From an uncultured Verrucomicrobiota bacterium (GTDB lineage: Bacteria; Verrucomicrobiota; Kiritimatiellia; RFP12; UBA3636): a stretch of DNA of 53,158 nt. The notes under the pieces are model-generated. The model searched no databases. It saw nothing but the letters and a program-made list of their open reading frames with translations, and had not been told where the DNA came from. The stretch's first letter is position 1. Every line of letters starts with the position of its first letter. Both the position numbers and the translations under genes were made by a program. Positions 41,073 to 48,592 of the stretch are shown piece by piece. The stretch covers positions 1 to 53,158 of the forward strand of contig CAMOSH010000005.1 in assembly GCA_946624575.1 (NCBI GenBank), written 5' to 3'.

Positions 41073-41417
41073 TCACCGAATGCATCCGAGAATGATGCCG
41101 GCGATGCAGAGGACGGCGCCGACGGACTGGTGCAGGTCGATGCGCTCATGCAGGACAAGCAGTCCGTACGGGAAGAAGCCGAAGATGCACGAGGCGACCA
41201 CGACCGGATACCCCATGGATCCGGCGCCGAGGCGCTCGAGCCTGTCAAGTCCGGGGAAGGCAAGATACCTGCTCGTGAGGAAAGAGATCGAGCCCAAGAC
41301 CGAGGCATAGGCGGCAAGCGCCCGGAGTTCGCCGGGAATAGTGCAGGGGATGGATTCGGATTCGTCGTCGGCGCGCAGGCGCCAGACGCCGTCAAGGGAA
41401 AGAAGCGAGTCGTTCAT
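41073..41417 (-). pseudogene. Chimera of a beta-mannosidase start and a DMT-transporter end
   Basis: The 114-residue frame starts MNDSLLSLDGVWRLRADDES and continues IPCTIPGE, the standard beginning of a GH2 beta-mannosidase. At about residue 32 it changes to the last helices of an EamA/DMT permease (YASVLGSISFLTSRYLAF, MGYPVVVASCIFGFFPYG, SVGAVLCIAGIILGCIR). The catalytic part of the first gene and the first half of the second are missing, so one in-frame deletion joined two neighbouring genes. It starts 23 bp after the GH78 gene, where a beta-mannosidase gene in the same operon would begin. A folded, working product is unlikely. Confidence 0.65.
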
Positions 41418-41440
41418 GAATTGCATTTCGCCGCATTTGC

Positions 41441-43149
41441 CTATTCTTCCAATGTCACGCCCTCTGGCGCGGAGACTTGCACGTCGGCCTTTCCGTCGCA
41501 CTTTCGTTCGACATGCACCCGAATGGCATCGCCGGTGGGGAGGGCCATCGCGCCTTCGGCCCAGTCGAGGTCGCCAAGGAAGGGCCGCACGTCCACGCGA
41601 CGGCATCCTACGTCGAGTGGTCGGATGCCGAGAACATGGCGGATGCACCACGCTGCCGGGCCGCAACTCCAGCCATGGCAGAGCGAATGCCGGAACCCGG
41701 GGTAGCAGAACTCGCCGAAGTCCCCGTGGATGTCGCGTCTGCCCGACACCGGAAGTTCGTCGATACGGAAGGCGTTCTTCGTCCAGTCCATGTCGAAGTT
41801 CTCCCAGAAACTCGTGGCGCCCATGTCGAGCATCCCGCCCCAGTAGTCCCGGATGCATTGAAGCGCGAATTGCTTCTCGCCGGCCTCGCACATCGCTTCT
41901 AGCATGTAGTAGCCGTAGAAGGTTGACATTCCCCTCACGCCGTCCTTTCCGAGAACGTGCGCAAACATCTCCGCCGGATCGCGAAGCCCGGCAAGGGCAA
42001 GCATGGCGGCTGCCTGCTTCGATCCGTGCGGCTCCAGAGCGCCTCGAAGGGCCGCAAGGCGCGCCGCCGCGGCCCCGCACCGCGCGGCCAGGACATCGTC
42101 GCCGAGGGCCTTCGCAAGGAATTCCCCGTCACGCCATGCGAGCAGCGCGAGCGCCTGCATCCCGGCGTGGACGGCGGGGCGGTTGTGCTCGGTGGGCCAG
42201 TCCAGGAACGGGCGGCGGATGCCATCGAGGATACCATCCGGCGTCATGAACGTCTCGAGATGGCAAAACATGGTGGCAAGGTAGTCGCGGTGTTTCCCCA
42301 AATAGGCAAGGTCGCCGGTGAAGCGGAACCATTCGGCGAGGTTCCGCACCCACCAGAGCGTGTAGGGCGTCATGTTGTTCATCCACTCGTCCGGCGGCGT
42401 GGTCGCGGCCATGAGGTCGAGCGATTCCGGCAGGATGGGCTGTGCGCCGAATACGGAGAGGATCGCCATCGTCTCGGGGTGCATGTCGCCCATCCAGACG
42501 AGACGGTCGCGCTTGATGCCGTCCCAGAGGAAGTCTTGGCAGCAGAGGTGAACCGTGTGAACGGCGGTTTCGAAGATCCGGTTCAGACGCTCGTCCGAGG
42601 AGCGGAATGCCCCCAGGCGCGCCATGGGGCGCATGAGCGAGACGGCGCGGACGAATTCAAGCGAAACCGATCCCGGCGTCACGAGGTCGATGCGGATGAA
42701 CCGGAAGCCGGTGTTGCCGACTTCGCGGGTTCCGAATACCGGGACGCCGACGATGTCGTCCCGCATCGCATGGTCGTTTGTCGAACCACGCTCGCCGATG
42801 TCGGACATCGCCTCGGACACGGACTCGCCGAACCGGAGCCGGAGGCGCATCCCGCGCGGACCCGCGCCAAGCCCAAGCTGGACGCCGCCGTGGAGTTCGC
42901 GGCCGAAGTCAAGCAGGATGCTCGGCACCTCGCCGTCGTTCGAGAGAACGCACCCATGCGGCTTCCAGAACCCGCTTTCAGGCACCTGCCCGCGCACAGG
43001 CGCCAGCAGGGCCTCGGCGTCCCTGACCGCGAACCGTTCGCCGTATGAGAGAACCGGCTTCGGGGTCGTCCACACAATGCGGACCGGGTTGACATACGTG
43101 CGGGTGCGCGGATCCGGGACTTCGTGCGCCGCGGCTTGCTCGTTGTGCA
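41441..43149 (-). CDS. GH78-family alpha-L-rhamnosidase-like enzyme
   Basis: The start is taken at 43149 (MHNEQAAAHEVPDPRTRTYV), because codons upstream belong to promoter-repeat copy C. The 568-residue product has an N-terminal beta-sandwich (about 45-190, ILLDFGRELHGGVQLGLG), then a six-hairpin toroid: CCQDFLWDGIKRDRLVWMGD followed by MHPE is the GH78 general-acid region, and later FLDWPTEHNRPAVHAGMQAL, TSFWENFD, CYPGFRHSLCHGWSCGPAAW. Family members release L-rhamnose from pectin and flavonoid or bacterial glycans. No signal peptide is seen. Its promoter is the repeat itself, with about 50 nt of leader. Confidence 0.85.
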
Positions 43150-43150
43150 T

Positions 43151-43280
43151 TAGAACTTTCCCAATTGGCTGGGGTGATACCCCGCCAAGGCGGGGAGTTG
43201 GCGCGAAGAATACCATGAGCCATGGTGGTTTTCAATCAGGCGTTCCGATTTTTGGCGGTCGGCCCGGTCTGCGTTTGGGT
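43151..43280 (-). promoter_or_regulatory. Mobile promoter repeat, copy C, driving the GH78 gene
   Basis: On the minus strand it has TTGAAA (43235-43230), a 17-nt spacer and TATTCT (43212-43207). The perfect operator ACCATG-gct-CATGGT (43226-43212) overlaps the spacer. A CCCCGCC-tt-GGCGGGG hairpin follows in the leader and the repeat ends 2 bp before the start codon of the rhamnosidase gene. Confidence 0.8.
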
Positions 43281-43445
43281 GTCGCGGACGCCGCGATGTC
43301 CAGACCGAGCGCCGCGAGCATTAGATCGGAAAAGCCGCCATTTAGGCTGCTTTTCGCGTATTTCTCATATAGCCCGACGGCGTTGGGAAAGTTCTAATAG
43401 AATCTTTGTAGAAATTTGCATAAGTTCCGCATCCCTTTTTTACCG
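43281..43445. other. Intergenic region between divergent genes
   Basis: No gene is seen. TTGGGAAAGTTCTA at 43383-43396 repeats the 3' end of the mobile promoter repeat. A TAGAAT box at 43398-43403 is 42 nt before the plus-strand start at 43446 and may serve it. Confidence 0.5.
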
Positions 43446-43634
43446 ATGAGCAATTCAACCGTCAATTTTGTCAAACGCCGCAAGCCGATTGCCGCCAACA
43501 TCGGCGTCGTGAGCGTGGGGCTCGACACCTACTGGGCGCAGTGCCCCGGCCTCCTTGACGACATGAAGCGCAAGGAGGATGCCTTCGTGGCTAAGCTTGA
43601 AGGGCGGCCATCCCCGGCCACCGTGGCTTCCGCC

Positions 43635-43679
43635 GCCGAAAGTGGAGCCGCGCGGTCACTGGCCGTGCGGTCTTTCGGC
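43635..43679. repeat. In-frame palindrome encoding AESGAARSLAVRSF
   Basis: GCCGAAAG (43635-43642) and CTTTCGGC (43672-43679) are the outer arms; CCGCGCGG and CCGTGCGG pair inside. Related copies at 44121-44195 encode SESGAASASVV and SESGAARALAVRV in the same protein. Confidence 0.7.
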
Positions 43680-44120
43680 ATGGCGGACAACCCGCAGCAC
43701 ACCGCCGCGCTGGTTCCGGCCATGAAGGCGGCTGATGAGGATTTCTTCCTCGGCGAGGCTTTACAAGGCGGCCTCCAGCTCAACACCGTCATCTCCACGC
43801 GCAACTGGCGGACTCTGGCCTCCTTCCATTCTTCACTTTTCATTCTTCCCGTATCCGCCCTTCTTTCGCCGGAGAACCTCGCGGCGCTCGATGCCTTTGC
43901 CGCGCAGGGGGCGAAGTTCCTTGTCTATGGCTCGCTAGACGGCGCACCGGCCGCGTTGCTTGAGCGCCTTGGCCTTGCCCTTGCGGAGCCGCTGGAAGGC
44001 GAGTTCACGGTCGAAATCGCGGACGGCGCGCCATGCGACACCTTCGCTTCCGGCGCCCTTGCCACCCGCATCCGCGTGAACCCCACCTTCGATGGCGGCG
44101 GCCTCGCCGAGGTGGCTGGA

Positions 44121-44195
44121 TCAGAGAGTGGAGCCGCAAGCGCTTCTGTCGTGTCCGAGAGTGGAGCCGCACGGGCACTGGCCGTGAGGGTTCTC
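44121..44195. repeat. Two further copies of the ESGAA palindrome
   Basis: GAGAGTGGAGCCGCA occurs twice, at 44124 and 44157. The second copy has its right arm (GGCCGTGAGGGTTCTCG), the first lost it. Both stay in the gene's frame. Confidence 0.65.
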
Positions 44196-44948
44196 GTGGT
44201 TGCCCGCCAGGGCGCCTCTCGCCGCGTTCTCGCTTCGCGTTGCGGCGCCTTCGCCTGGGTGCGCTCAATCACGCCTTGCGATGCCATAAACACTGCGAAT
44301 GCCCGTCACTTCGACTACGCGCCACCTACGCAGGTGTTTCCCGTCGAGCGCCTCATGCGCCATGTCCTAGGCGCGGCCTTCGGCTGGAGCCTCCTCACCG
44401 ATGCCCAATCCATCGCGGCGCTTCTCCCGCGCACGAACATCTCGCGCCACGACAACGCCTTCTTCTTCACCGTCTATGCGCCGGATACCACCGCCTCGAT
44501 GCGCGTCCGCACGCCGTATGGCGCGCCGCTCCTCACTGAGCGCGAGACGCTGCTTGCAAACGGCGAGGCCATTTGGCATCCCGACAAGTCCTGGCGCCGC
44601 GAATGCCGTCTCTTCGCCGACGGGCAGCAATCGGGCCCCATCTCCGTCAAGACCTCTTTCGCGGCCTATCCTGGCTTCGCTGGCCGACTGCAAGTGAAGG
44701 GCCTTGATGGCGCGACCCTCCGCTTCTTCCCGCCCCTGGGCTTTGCAGCGGGCGCTCCCGCGTCCGCCCTCCCCGAACTCGTCCATTCCGACTGGAACCT
44801 CCTCGCCGAGCCAATCGCGCCCGAATGGGAGGAAACCCCAGACGGCCCCCTGCGCAGTCTGGCGCAACGTCACCGGCCCAGTATTCATTGCCTGGTAGTT
44901 TCTATGTGGAACCGTAGGTGAAGGGGGACCTTTGCGTGGAGTGCGCTG

Positions 44949-46148
44949 TCATTCATCGGCAGCGTCGCGGTGGGTGCGGCGCCAAGTGGTCATGGTTGTG
45001 CCAGTGGCCTGTTTGAAAAGCGTGGTGAGATGGCTGTCGTGGAGAAAGCCCGTCTCATCCACTATTTCCCCGATTGTTAGAGCCGTCGTCTCCAGAAGCG
45101 ACTTTACCCGCTCTATTTTCTCGCGCAAGATCAGTTCGCGAACAGTCGTGCCGAGGTGGCGCCTTATGTTAATTTCCAAATAGCGCCGCGAACAGTTTGC
45201 CGCCTCGACGGCATCCGAAACCTCAAAGTGGCGTCGCCCTGCCTCGGCGTGGATGGCCTTCAGCGCCCGTGCCAGAACGGGGTCGCGCATCGCATCGTAG
45301 CCAGTCGATCCGCGTGTGACGACGGTCAGTGGCTCCATTACGACGCCTTGCTGCGGAATTGTCTGTCCATGTAGCAGGGCGTCCAGCATTTCGGCGGCCT
45401 TCCATCCCCGCCGGTAGCCGCCGGTGCGGATGCTGGAGAGCGCGGGGTGCGTCGATTCACAGAGAAGGGGGTCGTTGTCCACGCCAAGCACGGCAATGTC
45501 CTCAGGGACGCGGAGGCCGGCGGCGGCACAGGCGTCGAGGACGAGCCGCGCGCGGCCGTCCATGGCGGCCAGTATGGCCGTCGGCTTCGGGAGACCGAGT
45601 AGGAAGCGAATCAAGTGCGGCCGCTCGGCCGCCCAGTCGCATCGTCTGCGCACCGTAAGCTTCCCGTAAACGGCGCAGTCGAAACCCGCCGCCGCGAGCG
45701 CGCCACGGAATCCATCCCGTCGTTCGATGTTCCATCCCATGTCGCGTGTTTCGCCGACGTAGGCGAAGGACCTGTAGCCGCGCTCAAGGTAGTAGCGCGC
45801 CGCAAGGGCGCCGACGCCGGCGGAATCCATCTTGACGAACGGGACGCCCGCCAGCGGATGGTCCGCCACAGGCGGCTCCGCCCAACTCTCGGAGAGGATG
45901 ACCGGGATGCCCAGCGCCAGTATGTCGAAGACCTCGTTCAAAGCCGTGTTCTGGACGATCGCGCCGTCTGCGTCGAGTCGCTTCAAATCGAAGTTCTGGT
46001 CTTCGCGCCGGCCTTCCGCGAAGAGAAAATGCCACGGCCCGTTTCGCCGCTCATAGTCGATGATTCCCCGACAGACCGTCCGCACGCTCTTGAGCTGGAG
46101 GTTCGAGAAAACAAGCGCCACCACGGGGATTTTTCCTTGCCCATGCAT
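44949..46148 (-). CDS. XylR-type regulator (sugar-binding domain + AraC HTH)
   Basis: The 399-residue protein has a LacI/periplasmic-binding sensor (about residues 8-285: IPVVALVFSNLQLKSVRTVC, DGAIVQNTALNEVFDILALG, YYLERGYRSFAYVGET, AVLGVDNDPLLCESTHPALS) and a C-terminal AraC domain (about 300-395: FEVSDAVEAANCSRRYLEIN, LTIGEIVDETGFLHDSHLTT, LFKQATGTTMTTWR). It is divergent from the FGE-fold/giant glycosidase operon, with 183 bp between starts, and probably controls it. Its promoter is textbook: TTGACT at 46183-46178, 17 nt, TAGTAT at 46160-46155, and only 6 nt to the ATG, so the transcript should start at or next to the start codon. Confidence 0.87.
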   Translation of the reverse strand: MHGQGKIPVVALVFSNLQLKSVRTVCRGIIDYERRNGPWHFLFAEGRREDQNFDLKRLDADGAIVQNTALNEVFDILALGIPVILSESWAEPPVADHPLAGVPFVKMDSAGVGALAARYYLERGYRSFAYVGETRDMGWNIERRDGFRGALAAAGFDCAVYGKLTVRRRCDWAAERPHLIRFLLGLPKPTAILAAMDGRARLVLDACAAAGLRVPEDIAVLGVDNDPLLCESTHPALSSIRTGGYRRGWKAAEMLDALLHGQTIPQQGVVMEPLTVVTRGSTGYDAMRDPVLARALKAIHAEAGRRHFEVSDAVEAANCSRRYLEINIRRHLGTTVRELILREKIERVKSLLETTALTIGEIVDETGFLHDSHLTTLFKQATGTTMTTWRRTHRDAADE

Positions 46149-46154
46149 GAGAAG

Positions 46155-46183
46155 ATACTAGCGAAATCCCCTTGCAAAGTCAA
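46155..46183 (-). promoter_or_regulatory. Leaderless-type promoter of the XylR gene
   Basis: TTGACT-N17-TAGTAT with 6 nt between the -10 box and ATG. This is the clearest promoter in the window and the best evidence for leaderless transcripts in this genome. Confidence 0.75.
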
Positions 46184-46237
46184 ATCTTGTCATGCGCGAA
46201 TCCGATAAAAATAATGCGCAAAACATAGTGGCTGGCG

Positions 46238-46264
46238 AAATGGCGGAAGCGTATAATTGATGCC
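46238..46264 (+). promoter_or_regulatory. Promoter of the second FGE-fold/glycosidase operon
   Basis: The TATAAT box at 46252-46257 lies in TGGCGGAAGCGTATAATTGA, nearly identical to the promoter of the first operon near 11382-11405. The transcribed leader of about 70 nt carries an exact tandem duplication of 22 bp (46267-46288 and 46289-46310) before the ribosome site. Confidence 0.65.
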
Positions 46265-46331
46265 GTCAATTCCTGACAACCTAACCAACAATTCCTGACA
46301 ACCTAACCAAACCTCAAGGAGTAATAACAAC

Positions 46332-47648
46332 ATGAACACAAGCAGACCCATCAGCAAATCAAGGCCTTCGGGAGCCATTCCACTCCTTGCGAGCATAGCG
46401 GTCGCCGCAGAAGCGGCTCTTCCGTTTGCCGCCCATGCCGCGACAGGCGTCACCGTTGACAGCGTGACGCAGCGCTGGCCCTGGAACAACAAGCTCGACA
46501 TCACCTACACGGTGACGGGCGGGCAGGACGTGGCGTCCGGCCAATACTGCAAGATTGTCTTCACGACGGTCATCGACGGCACGACCTACACAATCGACGG
46601 CACGACCGACGTTCCAGCGAGCGCAGCCAGCGGAACGCATACGATCACCTGGGATGCGCCGGAGGGCGTCCGCCGCACGGACTGCACGATGTCCGCCGCC
46701 GTCTATGCCACCGATGTCCCGAGCGGCGACGACTACATGGTCATCGACCTCAATACCGGCGTCGTGACCTGGGAGGGGATGCTCGCGTCCCAGGCAGACT
46801 CGAACGCCCGCTACAACACGGACACCTACAAGACGACCAAAATGGTCCTGCGCAAGGTGCCCAAGACCGCCGACAGCGCCTCGCTCCCCAACGGACCCTT
46901 CACGAGCGGCTACCCGACGGGCGACGCAGACCACCCCACGCAGGCGAACATCACCAGTACTCCGAAAAACTGGACAACAGACCGCGACTACTACATCGGC
47001 GTCTTCCCTGTCACGCAGGGTCAGATCAGCACCGTGTACGGTGGCTGGAATCCCTCGCAAAGGAAGGATGACATCGCGGGGAATGTCACGGCGCACCGCC
47101 CTGCGGAAACGATTTCATGGACGCAACTCCGCAGCGCCAATCTAAAATCGACAGACAAGATTGCGTCCATCGCCGCCGTCGATGGCAATTCCTCGTTCTT
47201 CCAGCGGCTGATGCTCAAGACGGGCAACAAGTTCGCCTTTGATCTGCCGACGGAGGTGATGTTCGAAATCGCAGAGCGCGCCGGCGCGACGACCTACTAC
47301 TATTGGGGCAACACGATGGACACCTCCTACGTCGTCTGCTCTGAAAACAGCGGCGGCAGCACGGTCGCCGTCGGCTCGCGCCTCCCGAACGCCTGGGGCC
47401 TCTACGATACCTGCGGCAATGTGAACGAGTGGATGCTTGACGAGCGCGGGGCCGATGAACTGGCGAACCACGTGGACGCCTTTAAGCCGGCGTATCAAGG
47501 CAACAGCAACCGATTCATGCATGGCGGCGGCCACTACAATGAAGCCTCGTCGTCCGGCAGTTTCTACGCCTCCAACCGAGGCAACTACAGCGCTGTAGGC
47601 TATTCGGGAAGCGGCACAGGCTTCCGCGTCTCGTATGTCCGGCAGTAG
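46332..47648 (+). CDS. Exported FGE-sulfatase-fold protein, probably not catalytic
   Basis: An AAGGAG site precedes the start. The 438-residue product has a signal peptide (AIPLLASIAVAAEAALPFAA), an Ig-like N-terminal domain (VTVDSVTQRWPWNNKLDITY, TVTGG) and an FGE fold (YYIGVFPVTQGQISTVYGGW, FAFDLPTEVMFEIAERAG, NAWGLYDTCGNVNEWMLDE). The end, where active FGE has its Cys pair, reads FMHGGGHYNEASSSGSFYAS and lacks cysteine. It shares domain order with the FGE-fold protein at 9635-10999 but is only distantly similar in the N-terminal domain. It is followed 14 bp later by an exported protein of unknown function and then a giant glycosidase. Confidence 0.85.
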   Translation: MNTSRPISKSRPSGAIPLLASIAVAAEAALPFAAHAATGVTVDSVTQRWPWNNKLDITYTVTGGQDVASGQYCKIVFTTVIDGTTYTIDGTTDVPASAASGTHTITWDAPEGVRRTDCTMSAAVYATDVPSGDDYMVIDLNTGVVTWEGMLASQADSNARYNTDTYKTTKMVLRKVPKTADSASLPNGPFTSGYPTGDADHPTQANITSTPKNWTTDRDYYIGVFPVTQGQISTVYGGWNPSQRKDDIAGNVTAHRPAETISWTQLRSANLKSTDKIASIAAVDGNSSFFQRLMLKTGNKFAFDLPTEVMFEIAERAGATTYYYWGNTMDTSYVVCSENSGGSTVAVGSRLPNAWGLYDTCGNVNEWMLDERGADELANHVDAFKPAYQGNSNRFMHGGGHYNEASSSGSFYASNRGNYSAVGYSGSGTGFRVSYVRQ

Positions 47649-47662
47649 CCGAGGAGGCCGAC

Positions 47663-48532
47663 ATGAAAACCTCTTTTTCGCTTCTCTCCCTCGCGGCGCT
47701 GGCGGCGCTTCTCGTGCCATGCGCCCATGGCGACCCGCTGGCGGTCTCTACCGACCTCGTCTATGCGCTCGACACGATCGCCTCGCCGCCCCGTGCCGTC
47801 AAGACGGCGACCGACCTCGCCCAAACGGCGTCCTACTTCGCGGGCGAGACTGTGACGGCCACCGCTCCCGACGGAACGGTCTTGACACTCGTCTCGGACG
47901 CTACGTCTGATGGGACCCTGGCGCTGTCCGCCCTGAACGCCGGCGGCGTCTGGACGCTTGCGAACTCGAACCAGGGGACCGCGACGTTCTCCGTGCGCCA
48001 CTCGTTCTTCGGCACGCTTGGGGACGGCACGGCGGCGTCTCCGGCAAAACTGGTCGATGGAGACGAACTCGTCGATTATGCGGCGGGCGACGGCTATGTC
48101 TTCTCGCTCGCGGATGGCGACAGCTCGCTCTTCGCGGCGCTGGCGATTCCCGCCGGATACCGCATTGAGGAAACTGACGGCGGAGCATGGCGGCTTGTCA
48201 CCTCCGCGAACGGTCTCCAGTATCTCGCGGCGGAAGTCCCCTATCCCTTCGATAGCCGTCAGCCCGGCCCCGACCGCAGGACAAGGGAGTCAAAAACGCT
48301 GCCAGTCGCCTACAGCGGCGACAACTGGCGCTTCGGATACTCCGCCGCGGCGACGCTGACCCTGACCCCGCCCTCCGGCGCGGCGACGGTGATGAACCTC
48401 TCCGGCACCGGCGCCTTGCCGTTCAAATTCACACCGGGCGAATGGACGGTGACGCTCGCGATGGCCGACGGCTCGACGCAGTCGGCGGTCCTGAATATCA
48501 ACGGCGATGCGTTCACGATGATCATGCGGTAG
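47663..48532 (+). CDS. Exported protein of unknown function
   Basis: GAGGAGG lies just before the start. The 289-residue product has a signal peptide (MKTSFSLLSLAALAALLVPC) and a beta-rich mature part with Ala/Thr/Gly-rich strands (FAGETVTATAPDGTVLTLVS, FSVRHSFFGTLGDG, SAAATLTLTPPSGAATVMNL). I do not recognise a family. It sits between the FGE-fold gene and the giant glycosidase in one operon. By position it corresponds to the 94-residue exported protein of the first operon, although I see no clear sequence similarity. Confidence 0.65.
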   Translation: MKTSFSLLSLAALAALLVPCAHGDPLAVSTDLVYALDTIASPPRAVKTATDLAQTASYFAGETVTATAPDGTVLTLVSDATSDGTLALSALNAGGVWTLANSNQGTATFSVRHSFFGTLGDGTAASPAKLVDGDELVDYAAGDGYVFSLADGDSSLFAALAIPAGYRIEETDGGAWRLVTSANGLQYLAAEVPYPFDSRQPGPDRRTRESKTLPVAYSGDNWRFGYSAAATLTLTPPSGAATVMNLSGTGALPFKFTPGEWTVTLAMADGSTQSAVLNINGDAFTMIMR

Positions 48533-48592
48533 GATTTGCTTGAACTGCGGAAGTTCGGCCAACTTTTGACAGGATTAACAGGAGTCGAAGAG

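Larger units (their letters stand above)
43446..44921 (+). pseudogene. Chimera of a sugar-isomerase N-terminus and a glycosidase-like C-terminal region
   Basis: Residues about 10-105 (KRRKPIAANIGVVSVGLDTY, GLLDDMKRKEDAFVAKLE, FGMADNPQHTAALVPAMKAA) resemble the first domain of L-fucose/L-arabinose isomerase-like proteins. From about residue 108 the sequence is unrelated (LNTVISTRNW, LFILPVSALLSPENLAALDA, AQGAKFLVYGSLD), like the glutamine-amidotransferase-fold domain of GH42-type glycosidases, and then an unassigned beta-rich region. The middle of both original genes is missing. Three in-frame ESGAA peptides come from palindromic repeats. Near 44850 a frameshift changes the end: the next frame gives VWRNVTGPVFIAW and stops at 44899. 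No function is expected from this product. Confidence 0.6.
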
